Source: Chloropicon primus
Taxonomy: Eukaryota > Chlorophyta > Chloropicophyceae > Chloropicales > Chloropicaceae
DNA: 64,000 nt
Assembly (NCBI GenBank): GCA_023205875.1
Contig: CP060754.1
Location: 496,001 to 560,000 of the forward strand
Reading direction: 5' to 3'
The notes below the pieces were generated by a model. That model ran no database searches. It saw only the letters and a program-made list of their open reading frames with translations, and was not told where the DNA came from. The translations under genes were made by a program, and so were the position numbers. Each line of letters starts with the position of its first letter. Position 1 is the stretch's first letter. This document shows, piece by piece, positions 1 through 9,465 of this stretch.

Positions 1-114
1 ATCTGAGCTGAATTGGACCGAATAAATAATGAGCTGACGCGCTCAATCAACTCGAAACAATAACTATGTTACACTACGTTTTTCATCCGACCGAAAGATA
101 GCCTCCTCTCCTCC

Positions 115-526
115 TCAGTTCTTGAAAAAAGGCTTGAAGTTCCGGGCTACGTACGGCTTCAGCTGGTGTGTTTGTGCGGAAAGAGGCAAAGCGATAGCAG
201 ACAGACAAGGGTGGAAGCAGAGCCCGTAAAAAACGTCAGTTTTCTTTTCCCACTCCGTGTCCGCCAAATTCCACGAAGGAGCCTAGAAACCTTCTCTTTC
301 GTCTTACCTCAAAGCTATTTAGGTCTGGCACGATGTACCTCGGTATCTTGTGCGCGAGTATCGTGTAACCCCCATACTTTGTGTGCTTTCCCACGGACTT
401 GACGCCCTTCCCTTTGACGTAGCCTTTCTTCGCCCGCTTCGCGTCCAGAGTTTTCCACCCTTTTCGAGGGACGATCCTCCTTCCCCTCGCGAACGCATTC
501 AGGATTCCACTCACCACACCACTCAT
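115..526 (-). CDS. MRPL41: Mitochondrial ribosomal protein mL41, two exons
   Basis: Predicted component of the mitochondrial large ribosomal subunit. Exons are 308-526 and 115-162, joined across a 145-base intron with donor GTAAG (303-307) and acceptor AG (163-164); the spliced product is 88 residues. The core carries the family pattern GYVKGKGVKSVGKHTKYGG followed by VPDL. The second exon supplies the C-terminal LKPYVARNFKPF, which matches the family ending FKLKPYV; the unspliced reading would replace it with an unrelated basic tail. The start is the ATG at 524-526; the longer open frame upstream is non-homologous. The archease gene starts 180 bases away in the opposite direction. Confidence 0.88.
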
Positions 527-706
527 AGTCCCTCCCTCCCTCCCTCTCTCCCACAACCCAACGCCAACACGCGCCCGCCCGCCAACCTTCTTCTTCGTCG
601 TCCTCCTCTCCTCCCCCAGTCCGGTTCGTGGTGGCAGCTCCGTCTCTCTCTCTCTCCAAGCGCAGCAGCACGAACGCGAACCTGGCTTGGGTCGAGAGGG
701 ACGGGG

Positions 707-1369
707 ATGTCGAGCGCGCCAGAGTACGCGCTGCCGCAGAGGCAGAACGTGAGGCGGCGGCGGCGGCGGCTGGAAGATCCAGGGCCTCGCAAGAGGAACC
801 TTGAAGAGGCGGAGCTTGAAGGCGGAGGGGAGGGGGCCGAGGAGGCTGTGGGGTTGGCGGCCAAGTCTGCGAAGGGCGAGGACTCCGCCAGTGGCCAGGG
901 CGAGAGCGCCCTCCCAGAGCACAAGAGTCAAGCGGTCAGTGGCCAGAAGTTCGAGTACCTGGATCACACCGCGGACGTGCAGTGCCATGCGTGGGGCGTC
1001 GACCTCAAGGAGGCCTTCGCGAACGCTGGGCTTGCAATGTACAACTATATGACTCCGATAAGTGGGATCGAGGTGGACGCGTCCCTGGCGAGGAAGTTCG
1101 AAGCCCAGGGGCACGACATGGAGTCCCTCCTCTTCAACTTCATGGACGAGCTGCTCTTCGACTTCCACACGGAGTTCTTCGTTTGCAAGCGGCTCGAGGT
1201 GACCAGACTGGACAGGCAGAACTGGTGCATTGAGGCCAGGGGGGAGGGTGGCAAGTTCAGCAGGGAGAAGCACGAGTGCGGTACGGAGGTCAAAGCGATC
1301 ACTTACAGCGCGATGCAGATCCTGGAGGGCCCCGAGGAAGCGGAAGTGTTCGTCATCGTCGACATATGA
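707..1369 (+). CDS. Archease (tRNA-splicing ligase cofactor)
   Basis: Archease stimulates the RtcB-type RNA ligase that joins tRNA and other RNA exons, by helping its guanylation. The product is 220 residues: a charged, low-complexity N-terminal region of about 80 residues, then the archease fold beginning at FEYLDHTADVQ, where the conserved aspartates bind metal, and ending in FVIVDI. The middle has the family blocks LLFNFMDELLF and the EVKAITYSAMQI segment. The ATG at 707 is the first start close to the conserved domain; the frame stays open further upstream, over the region opposite mL41, without family similarity. A TGTAA element lies at 1441-1445, 72 bases past the stop. Confidence 0.9.
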   Translation: MSSAPEYALPQRQNVRRRRRRLEDPGPRKRNLEEAELEGGGEGAEEAVGLAAKSAKGEDSASGQGESALPEHKSQAVSGQKFEYLDHTADVQCHAWGVDLKEAFANAGLAMYNYMTPISGIEVDASLARKFEAQGHDMESLLFNFMDELLFDFHTEFFVCKRLEVTRLDRQNWCIEARGEGGKFSREKHECGTEVKAITYSAMQILEGPEEAEVFVIVDI

Positions 1370-1535
1370 GGAGGAAGAGCAGGAGGAGGAGCTTGGGGGC
1401 TTGTACCAAAGGCGAGTAGTCGCAGCGGAGGGCACTGCACTGTAACTCACCTTAATCTGTTGACACTTATCAGTACTGAGACGACTTATATAAAATAAAA
1501 ACCGATTCTTTTTTGCGACCTTTTTCAGAGTGCGA

Positions 1536-2063
1536 CTACGGTTGGAGCTCGCGCCTCACGCGCTCGACCAGCTCTGAGACGGGCCTCGTCGCGTCCAGAC
1601 GGATGCAGTTCTCCGCCTCCGGCGGCTCCAGCGTCTCGATCTGACTCTCCAGGAGGGAAGGGGGCATGAAGTGGGAGCGCTCTCTCATGCGACGGGCGAG
1701 AGTCGCCTCGTCGCACGCCAGGTGGACCCACCTCAGCTCGCCCCGGGAGAACCCCCTCTCGATCTCTTTCCGATACGAGTCCTTCAACGCCGAGCACGCC
1801 AGCACCACCACTCTCTTCCCCCCACCCCCCGGTTCCGTCATGGAGTGCAACTGGGCGTTGATGTCTCGCAGCCAGGGAAGCCGGTCCTCGTCCGTCAACG
1901 GAGTGCCGGAGGACATCTTGCCCAGGTTCTCCGCGCCGTGGAAGTCGTCCCCTTCTAGCCTTGCCGCGCCGAAGGCTTCCTCCAGCCCTCGGCACAGGGT
2001 CGTCTTCCCGCTTCCCGAGACCCCCATCACTACGACGATCGCCGGACGACTCTTGTCCCTCAT
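1536..2063 (-). CDS. Gluconokinase
   Basis: Phosphorylates D-gluconate to 6-phosphogluconate, feeding the pentose phosphate pathway. The 175-residue product matches the usual family length. It has the P-loop GVSGSGKT near residues 12-19, the LEGDDFH block, and the family signature HFMPPSLLESQIETLEPP. I chose the ATG at 2061-2063 because it places the P-loop at the normal distance. The frame stays open upstream through a trinucleotide repeat that would encode about 30 aspartates, so a longer N-terminus cannot be excluded by the frame alone, but no usable upstream ATG has family support. Convergent with archease, divergent from eL6. Confidence 0.9.
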   Translation of the reverse strand: MRDKSRPAIVVVMGVSGSGKTTLCRGLEEAFGAARLEGDDFHGAENLGKMSSGTPLTDEDRLPWLRDINAQLHSMTEPGGGGKRVVVLACSALKDSYRKEIERGFSRGELRWVHLACDEATLARRMRERSHFMPPSLLESQIETLEPPEAENCIRLDATRPVSELVERVRRELQP

Positions 2064-2065
2064 CC

Positions 2066-2129
<64 letters not shown>

Positions 2130-2578
2130 GTCATCATCATCATCATCATCATCATCAACAACAACAACAACAACAACGAGGAGCGGGATCCGCAGGCTTT
2201 GGCAGAAAGAGAACCAAGCGAGATCTCGGAAGCGGTGTTGATCCAAGCAAGTGGCTTCCTCCCCCCACCCCACCCCCAGTTTTTGGTGGTGGAGATCAGG
2301 CCCCCCAAACCAATCCGCCCAGCAGCACGGGTTTGGCTCCAACCGTCCTCCCCCGTCCGATTAGAAAGAAAAGTCCTCACCGGGTGTACATTTTTAATTA
2401 CATCAAAGTTGGACTTTATTCCCTCTAAGTCGCGTTTCCTACTCTTTTGTCCTGAAGACATTTCAGCCGCCTTCCGCCGCCGGAGCTCGGAAGAGAGAGG
2501 GTCATCGGGAGAGAGAAGAGCGAGAGAGAGGAGCGAGAGTGGAGTCGACGCTACACTAACAACGGAAGTATAAGAAAG
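2064..2578. other. Intergenic region between gluconokinase and eL6
   Basis: A 515-base head-to-head spacer that must hold both promoters. Its main content is the ATC/CAA microsatellite (2067-2178), followed by a mixed region and a GA-rich stretch just before the eL6 start. I see no TATA box I would defend and no gene. Confidence 0.6.
2067..2178. repeat. Trinucleotide microsatellite (TCA)n then (CAA)n
   Basis: About thirty TCA units from 2067 to 2156 with one interruption (a TCG at about 2129-2131), running directly into about eight CAA units. It begins three bases upstream of the gluconokinase start codon. On the gluconokinase strand it reads in frame as poly-aspartate preceded by poly-valine. 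Confidence 0.95.
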
Positions 2579-3429
2579 ATGGCACGCACCGGAGTATGGA
2601 AGAAGAAGGGTAAGTCAGGGAACGGATCGGTGCGAGGGCGAGGACGGGGGTCGGACCCTCCCCGCGGCGACTCGTGTTTTGGGGGCGGGGCCTCTTCCCC
2701 TCTTCACGCTTGTTCACGTCGTGGTGTCCCACGCTTGACGCTCCGACGAAGAGAGGATTGAAGAGAGGATGTATTCTGACTCCGTCGGTCTTCTGACTCC
2801 TTGGGTGTCCCCTCGTCGTCCCTCTTTCGTTTTGTGCGGTCCGTTCTGCGCGCGCGTACACAGGAAGCGCCTTTGAGAAGGTTTTGGCTGTAGAGAAGAA
2901 GTCCAAGGGAAAGAGCCCAAGGTTCTACGCCCCTGAGGACGCCAAGAAGCCTCTCGCCAAGAAGGCCAACAGCAACAAGACCAAGCTCAGGTCCTCCATC
3001 ACCCCGGGAACCGTCCTGATCTTGCTCGCTGGTCACTTCAAGGGCAAGAGAGTCATCTTCTTGAAGCAGCTCGAATCCGGCTTGCTCTTGGTCACGGGTC
3101 CATACGGAGTGAACGGGGTCCCAATGAGGCGTGTCAACCAGGTCTACGTCATTGCCACCGAGACCAAGATCGACATCTCGAGCGTGAACGTCTCCAAGTA
3201 CGACGATAGCTACTTCAAGGGTGCCAAGAAGGAGAAGAAGTCTGGAGACTCTGGAGTCTTCAAGGAGCAGGCCGCCAAGAAGGAGCTCTCTGCTGACTAC
3301 CTTGCCAACCAGAAGGCCATGGACGCCGCCCTCACCCCAATCATTAAGAAGACTGCTGACCTCGAGGCTTACTTGAAGGCCCACTTTTCCCTCAAGGACG
3401 GGGACAGGCCACACCTCATGAAGTTCTAA
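2579..3429 (+). CDS. RPL6: Ribosomal protein eL6, two exons
   Basis: Cytosolic large-subunit ribosomal protein. Exon 1 (2579-2609) encodes ten codons plus one base; the donor is GTAAGT at 2610. Exon 2 is 2864-3429 after acceptor CAG at 2861-2863. The spliced product is 198 residues beginning MARTGVWKKKGSAFEKVLAV. The core matches the family closely: RSSITPGTVLILLAGHFKGKR, then FLKQLESGLLLVTGP and RRVNQVYVIATETKID, ending in LKDGDRPHLMKF. The N-terminus is shorter than that of land-plant eL6. One early intron of 254 bases is typical of this window. A palindromic TGTAATTACA lies 47 bases past the stop. Confidence 0.93.
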
Positions 3430-3475
3430 GAAACCTCGTCGAGCTGGCGCTTGATGACATAGTCGAAAAAATAAT

Positions 3476-3485
3476 TGTAATTACA
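3476..3485. promoter_or_regulatory. Palindromic TGTAATTACA, possible shared poly(A) signal
   Basis: The ten-base palindrome gives TGTAA on the + strand 47 bases past the eL6 stop and TGTAA on the - strand 22 bases past the MCM8 stop. TGTAA is the known chlorophyte poly(A) signal. A shared role for the two convergent genes is inferred. Confidence 0.55.
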
Positions 3486-3506
3486 AAAAACCCATATCTT
3501 TATACA

Positions 3507-5846
3507 TCACGCTAAGGCGTACATCCCGTTGCCCTTCTTCAGGAGCTCCCCGGCCAGGTTGAGCTCCTCCACCAGGGTGACGATGTCTTCCACCTGGAGG
3601 TGTATGTCGTCGGCAATGGCGTAGATCTCCTGGACGGAGAAAATTTTCCTGCCCTGCGCCCGGGCCATCTTGGCAAGCGTGGTCAGAAAGCGCTTGGCCT
3701 CCGCGTGCTTCCCCTTCTTCCTGCCCTTCACCTTGATGGAGCCGTACTCGTCGATCACCGTGCTGTACAGGGACTCCTTCATGATGACCACTACGTCCTC
3801 GGCGTCCTCTTTTGTGACCAGCTCCCGCATGTCTACCCTCGCCCTGGCCTCCGCGAGCCTAATCATGCTCTCCAGCTGCCTCACAGTGATCGGGATGCCC
3901 CCCACGCAATTCGCGTTTTGGCATCTGAGCTCCAAGTAGCACTGCTTGAGGATCGCCCTCGCCTCTTCCGAAAGCGCTGGCCTCACGTGCTGCCTCGCGT
4001 ACGATATGCATTTCTGAATCACTGCAAGAGGGACGGGCTTGACCTTAGATTCGGAGAGGGCTCGAAGGCCCTCCCGGAACCTTGATGACTCCGTTCTTCT
4101 GCCCCTTGATTGTGACCGCGGAGTCGACTGAGAGAGCTTGCTGACTGCTGGCCTGAAGGTCAGGGCAGACCTGTTCTCCTTGTTCCGGTTTCCCCAGCCG
4201 TGGAGCTGCATCACGTGCTCAGACAGGAGGCCATCCACTTCTTCGTCTGGTTGATCCAAAAGGAGAAAGATGAGGTCGAAGCGCGACAAAAGCGCAGGCG
4301 AAAGCTTGATGTTCTCGGACAGGCTGTTGGTGCAATCGTAATGACCCTTCTCTGGGTTTGCAGCGGCAACTATGGTTGTTCTGGCAGGCAAAGACGCAAC
4401 CAAACCCGCCTTGGCAACAGACACCTCTTGCTGCTCCATGACCTCAAGCAGGCTCTGGTACTCTGTATTCATTTTGTCGAATTCGTCGACGCAGCACACG
4501 CCCTGGTCCGCCATCACGACCGCCCCAGCCTCCAAGCAGAACTCCCCCGTGGCTCCATCTTTCCCTACGGAGGCCGTCAGCCCCGTGGAGGTGCTTATGT
4601 TTCCCGTCACGTACACTCCGTGATGGGCGGTCTTGCACACCGCCTGGAGCATTTGACTCTTTCCCATTCCCGGGTCACCGACCATGAGGACGTGGACGTC
4701 CCCCCTCAGGGGTACCTTGCCCTTGGTCGCCGTGTTCTTCCTGGTCCCACCAAACAGCGATAGAATCAAGCCAGCTTTGAGCATCTCATTGCCGTAGATG
4801 CCGGGGCAGATGGAGTACACAAAGAGAGCGAATATGTCCTCCTTGAATCTCGAATACAGCTTGGTCATCATCTCATAGTCTGCCAGCTCGTCCTCGCCCT
4901 GGCTACCATTGAGGGCGGCGCCTGGACCGTTCTTCCCGTGAGACTCCACTTCCACGGAGAGGGCCTTGATGTACAGCGATGACAGGCAGGAGCCCCTGAA
5001 CTTCTGCTTCGAGCCGCGGACGTCCTTCTCGTCGTTGCTCGACGTCGCGATCCCCGTGATCCTCACGACGTCCCCTGTAGAGCATGTGTCCACCAAGTTC
5101 TCGCAGAGCTCGCACTCCACTGTCCTGGGGATGTCACCGGCGTTGTCATGCGCCGATAAGCCTTGAATCTCCTGCACTTTGATGAACTGCCTGTCCATTG
5201 AGCTCGCCTCGCTGTAACTCGGTGCAAAGGTCCTGCTCCTGCAGCCGCTGCCCGTGCACGCCTTCGGGGGGCAGAACTTTCCGTCCTCGAATACTTGCTT
5301 GAGCACGCTGCCACACTTGCCGCACACGAAACTCATCCCCATCACTTTGGGCTGCACCGGCCCTGATCGCACAATGGAACCCACGACGGTGACTATCCTG
5401 CCAAGGTAAGACGCCTTCAGGTTTCTCACCTTGACTTGAGACTCCGGGTAGTTTCGAAAGTTCACGACGACCTTCTTCGGTTTCAGTCCCCGCAAGGCCT
5501 CCAGGCCCTTGGACGCTTCCGGCTTGACGGCGAACACGACCTCATAGGCAGAGCACCCGAGGCACGCGATCGCTTCGAGGGGCTGCATGTCGAGCGCGGC
5601 GAAGACGTCCGGTATCGGGCAGCTCGTCCTCAGCGCCTCGAAATCCATGCTCACAACCACTCGGTTGTCCAGCGTCAGAGCGAGCTCGTCCGCGAGGCAA
5701 CCCCAGCCACTCTCCGTCGAGAACCATCCTATGAGCTGCGAAATCAAAAGCACCCGCCTATCGTCGTTCGCGCACTCCTCGTCCCCGAAGTACACCGGCC
5801 AGGCTATCGGCACGTGCCCAAAGTCGAAGTCGTCGTCCTCCGCCAT
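3507..5846 (-). CDS. MCM8: MCM8 helicase
   Basis: MCM8 acts with MCM9 in homologous recombination and fork repair rather than as part of MCM2-7. The 779-residue product has an N-terminal MCM domain with a zinc-finger region (CGKCG ... CPPKACTGSGC), then the AAA+ core: Walker A GDPGMGKSQML, the VYVTGNISTSTGLTASVGKDG block, Walker B CVDEFDKM and arginine finger LLSRFDLIF. The block VYVTGNISTSTGLTASVGKD, the KAGLVASLPARTTIVAAANP segment and the C-terminal winged-helix ending LLKKGNGMYAL fit MCM8 better than MCM7. I start at the ATG 5844-5846 (MAEDDDFDFG); the frame stays open to 5957 but that would overlap the ALG8 coding start. Confidence 0.9.
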   Translation of the reverse strand: MAEDDDFDFGHVPIAWPVYFGDEECANDDRRVLLISQLIGWFSTESGWGCLADELALTLDNRVVVSMDFEALRTSCPIPDVFAALDMQPLEAIACLGCSAYEVVFAVKPEASKGLEALRGLKPKKVVVNFRNYPESQVKVRNLKASYLGRIVTVVGSIVRSGPVQPKVMGMSFVCGKCGSVLKQVFEDGKFCPPKACTGSGCRSRTFAPSYSEASSMDRQFIKVQEIQGLSAHDNAGDIPRTVECELCENLVDTCSTGDVVRITGIATSSNDEKDVRGSKQKFRGSCLSSLYIKALSVEVESHGKNGPGAALNGSQGEDELADYEMMTKLYSRFKEDIFALFVYSICPGIYGNEMLKAGLILSLFGGTRKNTATKGKVPLRGDVHVLMVGDPGMGKSQMLQAVCKTAHHGVYVTGNISTSTGLTASVGKDGATGEFCLEAGAVVMADQGVCCVDEFDKMNTEYQSLLEVMEQQEVSVAKAGLVASLPARTTIVAAANPEKGHYDCTNSLSENIKLSPALLSRFDLIFLLLDQPDEEVDGLLSEHVMQLHGWGNRNKENRSALTFRPAVSKLSQSTPRSQSRGRRTESSRFREGLRALSESKVKPVPLAVIQKCISYARQHVRPALSEEARAILKQCYLELRCQNANCVGGIPITVRQLESMIRLAEARARVDMRELVTKEDAEDVVVIMKESLYSTVIDEYGSIKVKGRKKGKHAEAKRFLTTLAKMARAQGRKIFSVQEIYAIADDIHLQVEDIVTLVEELNLAGELLKKGNGMYALA

Positions 5847-5902
5847 CCTCTTCGATGGATTGACAGATGGAGAAAAGGGCGCGGGAAATGGCCTGACGAC
5901 CA

Positions 5903-7426
5903 ATGAAGGGGAAGGGGAAGGGGAAGGGGACGAAGTCGTCCTTCTTGGGGGGGGCACGGGGCGGGGTGACGCCGGTGGCTGCGTGTGTGCTGGCCTTCGC
6001 GTTCGCGCTCAAGGTCCTCCTCTTTCCAGCGTACCGGAGCACGGACTTCGAGGTGCACAGGAACTGGCTGGCAGTGACCCATAGCCTCCCCTTGGCAGAG
6101 TGGTACGTTGATGAGACGTCGGAGTGGACGTTGGATTACCCGCCGCTCTTTGCCTGGTTCGAGTACCTTCTGTCCCTCGTCGCCGCCCTCGTGGACCCGG
6201 AGATGCTTGTGGTGTCGAACTTGTCGTACGCGAGCGAGGCCACCATAGCGTTCCAGAGGGCGAGCGTGATTGCCACGGAGTCGGTCCTGATCCTTGCGGC
6301 CTACCTGTTCTGCAGGCGAGCCAAGCGGGGTGCGTTTGGAGTCCTGGCCTTCCTCATCGCGCTCAACCCGGGCCTCCTGATCGTGGACCACATCCACTTC
6401 CAGTACAACGGATTGCTGTTGGGAATCTTCATGCTTTCCCTGGAGGCCTTGCAGAGGGAAAACGTGCTTCTCTCCGCCCTTCTGTTCTCGGTGCTTTTGA
6501 ACATGAAGCACCTCTTTGCGGTCGCGGGGCCGTACTTCTTTGTCTACATGCTGAGGCGGTACTGCTTCCTCCCTCGCGGGAAGTTTAGTTTTGGGAGGTT
6601 TCTCCTGCTGGGGTTGGTCGTCGCCAGCGTCTGCGGCCTCAGTCTCGGGCCTTTCGTCCTCAACGGGACGATTGGAAACCTTTTGGGGCGGCTCTTTCCC
6701 TTCGGCAGGGGGCTTTGCCACGCCTACTGGGCTCCAAACTTCTGGGCACTCTACAGCGCAGCGGACAAGGTGTTGGTGAAGCTCGCGAGGCTCGTGCCAG
6801 GCCTCGCTCTCGACGTGGAGGAAGGTAACCTCGCGGGGGGGCTCGTGGGGGTGGCCAAGTTCGGGGTGCTGCCACAGATCACGCCAACGACGACGCTGGT
6901 CCTGGTTGTCCTGTCCATGGCCCCCTGTCTGGTGAGAACGTGGAGGAACCCCAAGCCAGCAAACGTTCTCAGAGACGTTGCCTACGTCAACCTCTGCGGC
7001 TTCATGTTCGGGTACCACGTCCACGAGAAGGCCGTGCTCCACTTCATCATACCCATGGCGTTCAGCGCCGTCCTGTCAAAGTCCCTCGCCTCGGATTATG
7101 CCAGGACTTCGTGGCCGGCTTACATCTCCCTGTTGCCGCTGCTGTTCCGGCCCGAAGAACAGCTTTTGAAACAACTCGTGGTGGCCTTCCATTGTATCAT
7201 TGTCACGTCTCTGTCCCAGTCCAGAGGGCGCAGACGGACCGGGAAGGGCAGCCGCGCCTCCGCGTTGTACGTCCCCAGCCTCGTGGGGCTCCAGGTCTAC
7301 ACGAACTTTCATCAAGTCATCTTTGGGTCGAAGTACGCCTTCCTCCCCCTGCTCCTGATGTCGGTGTCTTCCTCCCTGGGGCTCTTCCACCTCTTTTGCA
7401 GGCAGTTCTGGACCTATGTTGTGTAA
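5903..7426 (+). CDS. ALG8: ALG8-type alpha-1,3-glucosyltransferase
   Basis: Adds the second glucose to the lipid-linked oligosaccharide Glc1Man9GlcNAc2-PP-dolichol in the ER membrane, before N-glycan transfer. The 507-residue polytopic protein has the family blocks STDFEVHRNWLAVTHSLP and EWTLDYPPLFAWFEYLLS in its first lumenal loop, HIHFQYNGLLLGIF in the middle, and many membrane segments. The HRNWLA and SEWTLDYPP wording fits ALG8 rather than ALG6. The N-terminus starts with a KGKGKGKG run produced by a GGGGAA repeat. Its start is only 56 bases from the MCM8 start on the other strand. Confidence 0.9.
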   Translation: MKGKGKGKGTKSSFLGGARGGVTPVAACVLAFAFALKVLLFPAYRSTDFEVHRNWLAVTHSLPLAEWYVDETSEWTLDYPPLFAWFEYLLSLVAALVDPEMLVVSNLSYASEATIAFQRASVIATESVLILAAYLFCRRAKRGAFGVLAFLIALNPGLLIVDHIHFQYNGLLLGIFMLSLEALQRENVLLSALLFSVLLNMKHLFAVAGPYFFVYMLRRYCFLPRGKFSFGRFLLLGLVVASVCGLSLGPFVLNGTIGNLLGRLFPFGRGLCHAYWAPNFWALYSAADKVLVKLARLVPGLALDVEEGNLAGGLVGVAKFGVLPQITPTTTLVLVVLSMAPCLVRTWRNPKPANVLRDVAYVNLCGFMFGYHVHEKAVLHFIIPMAFSAVLSKSLASDYARTSWPAYISLLPLLFRPEEQLLKQLVVAFHCIIVTSLSQSRGRRRTGKGSRASALYVPSLVGLQVYTNFHQVIFGSKYAFLPLLLMSVSSSLGLFHLFCRQFWTYVV

Positions 7427-7761
7427 CGTAATAACGAAGAAGGGAGTGTCCCACTCATCGACCTGCCTGCCCTCGTTCACCTGTGTCGTTGTATGTATAA
7501 TTTTTTGCCATTCCAGCCTCGCGCTCCTCTCAATTGCCGTGCCTTTGGTCTCGGGCGCTCCTTTGGCACCCCGAATGCAGGACCGGAAAAAAGTGTGGTT
7601 GGAGCGCCATCACGTCTGAGGCCCCTCCTTCCCTGGCGATTTCCAGACACCAAGCCTTGCGCTCGCTCGGCCGAGCCTGATTTTGTAGGAATCAAATCTG
7701 GCCGTCCATCGCGGAGAGGACGAGGGAGGAGGAGAGCGCAGACAAGGGAGGGCGAGACAGG
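7427..7761. other. Intergenic region between ALG8 and the P450
   Basis: A 335-base spacer between two genes on the same strand, holding the ALG8 3' end and the P450 promoter. The last 60 bases are purine-rich with GGGAGG blocks. I see no gene or repeat. Confidence 0.5.
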
Positions 7762-9270
7762 ATGGGTACGATGGGTATGGACTTGAAGCTCGCGGCGGAG
7801 ATCGTTCTGGGTCTAGTCCTCTTTCTGGCGGTCCTGTCGGCGAAGGGGATCGTGGCGCTGGTTCGTCGGAAGTTGATGTTGAGGAAGGTGCCCAGTGCCC
7901 CGGAGTCCGTGCCCCTCCTTGGACACGCCCTGACGCTCATGAACAACGTGCCTTGGGACAAGTTCTGCGAGTGGAAGTCCAGGTGCGGCCCCGTGGTGAG
8001 GGTGAGCATTATGCACAAGGACCTCGTGCTGGTAGACGACCCGGCTCTTCTCAAGCACGTCTTTCAGTCCAAGTCTCAGCGCTACTGCAAGGACGTCGAC
8101 TTCTCTTACTACCCGTTCATGTGCCTCCTCGGGACGGGGCTTGTGACCGCGGAGGGAAAGCTGTGGCGGAGGCAGCGCTCCATGGTCAGCGTCCACTTCC
8201 GCGTCGAGATCTTGGACGAGATCGTTGGGATCTCTATGAAGGGCGCTATGCGGCTGGCGAAGAAGCTCGACGGGTTCAAGGGCACCGGGAAGCCCGTGGC
8301 TCTGGCGGAGGAGTTCCGCCACCTGACGCTCCAGGTGATTGGGGAGGCCATATTGAGCATGCCCCACGAGGAGGCCGACAGGGTCTTCCCTTTGCTCTAC
8401 CTGCCCATCATGGAAGAAGCGAACAAGCGATCCTTGAGGCCTTGGAGGGAGTACATCCCCAACAGAGAGTGGTTCGGCCACAAGAGGAGGATTGCGCAGC
8501 TCGACGCCTACATCAAGGACCTCCTTCGCGACCGCTGGTCGAGGAGGTATGGTGACGCCAACGGCGCGGAAGCCCCGGTGCAGAGCAAGATCCCGGCGGG
8601 GGATATCATCGACAAGATTATGGACGACGTGCAGAAGTACCAGGGAACCTTCAACAGCCAGGTAGAGGAGCAGCTGTGCTACGAGATCAAGACCTTCATG
8701 CTTGCGGGCCACGAGACGTCCGCGGCGATGCTGTCGTGGGCGCTGTACGAGCTCACGCAGAACCCCGAGTGCATGGAGAAAGTCAGGGCGGAGGCGCTGG
8801 CTGCCTTTCCGGAGGACGGGAGCATGCCGACCAAGGACGCGATGTCGGGCATGGACTACACGTATGCCGTTCTCAAGGAGGCGCTGAGGAAGTACAGCAT
8901 CGTCCCCGTCGTCACGAGAATCAACAAGGAGGACGACGTTCTGGGAGACTACATGATTCCAAAGGGCACGACGATAGGTCTGCTCCTGCAGAGCGTTCAC
9001 CACAGGGAGGACATCTGGCCCGATCCAAACGAGTTCAGGCCTGAGAGGTTCATGGGATCGAAGGAGGTGGCGCCTTACACCTTCTTGCCCTTCATCGATG
9101 GCCCGAGGAACTGCCTTGGCCAGCACCTGGCCCTTCTGGAGGGGAGAGTCATCCTCGCCTACCTCGTCAAGACTTTCAAGTTCACGCCCTTCACGGACAA
9201 GGAAGGGGAGAAGGCCGCCCTGGTGGTGCCGATTGCGCCGCTCACTCACATGAGGATGCTCGTAGAATAG
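7762..9270 (+). CDS. Cytochrome P450
   Basis: A 502-residue haem monooxygenase with an N-terminal membrane anchor (about residues 8-28). The I-helix motif is AGHETSAAMLSW, the K-helix ExxR motif lies in LKEALRKY, the PERF-type motif is FRPERF, and the haem loop FIDGPRNCLG has its cysteine ligand at residue 451. All core residues are present, so it should be active. The aspartate in FIDGPRNC, where most P450s have glycine (FxxG), is at a tolerated position. It resembles the CYP4/CYP72-type clans more than the carotenoid-hydroxylase CYP97 group, but I cannot assign a family or substrate by eye. Single exon. Confidence 0.93.
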   Translation: MGTMGMDLKLAAEIVLGLVLFLAVLSAKGIVALVRRKLMLRKVPSAPESVPLLGHALTLMNNVPWDKFCEWKSRCGPVVRVSIMHKDLVLVDDPALLKHVFQSKSQRYCKDVDFSYYPFMCLLGTGLVTAEGKLWRRQRSMVSVHFRVEILDEIVGISMKGAMRLAKKLDGFKGTGKPVALAEEFRHLTLQVIGEAILSMPHEEADRVFPLLYLPIMEEANKRSLRPWREYIPNREWFGHKRRIAQLDAYIKDLLRDRWSRRYGDANGAEAPVQSKIPAGDIIDKIMDDVQKYQGTFNSQVEEQLCYEIKTFMLAGHETSAAMLSWALYELTQNPECMEKVRAEALAAFPEDGSMPTKDAMSGMDYTYAVLKEALRKYSIVPVVTRINKEDDVLGDYMIPKGTTIGLLLQSVHHREDIWPDPNEFRPERFMGSKEVAPYTFLPFIDGPRNCLGQHLALLEGRVILAYLVKTFKFTPFTDKEGEKAALVVPIAPLTHMRMLVE

Positions 9271-9300
9271 TCACGATCAGACCTCCAACGTTGTACCACT

Positions 9301-9320
9301 ACACACACACACACACACAC
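9301..9320. repeat. (AC)10 dinucleotide repeat
   Basis: A perfect AC run just past the P450 stop codon, in its likely 3' untranslated region. Confidence 0.9.
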
Positions 9321-9465
9321 AGTTTTCCTGCGGAAGGAGACAAGTTTTTTTTGGAAGCTCCCCTTCGAACGGATTGGATTCATAATAATAAACACAGAGA
9401 TAAAGCACTGGTATTTCAAGGTGCAAGTACGTTAAGCCTTCTGTCCGCTCCGCACCCAGTCCTGC

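Noticed and set aside
3507-5846. MCM7 identity
   Set aside because: The region after Walker A and the C-terminal winged helix match MCM8 better than MCM7.
5847-5957. Longer N-terminus of MCM8
   Set aside because: It would overlap the ALG8 coding start and is serine/proline low-complexity with no family support.
7762-9270. CYP97 carotenoid hydroxylase identity
   Set aside because: The I-helix and haem-loop surroundings do not show CYP97-specific sequence, and there is a membrane anchor instead of a transit peptide.
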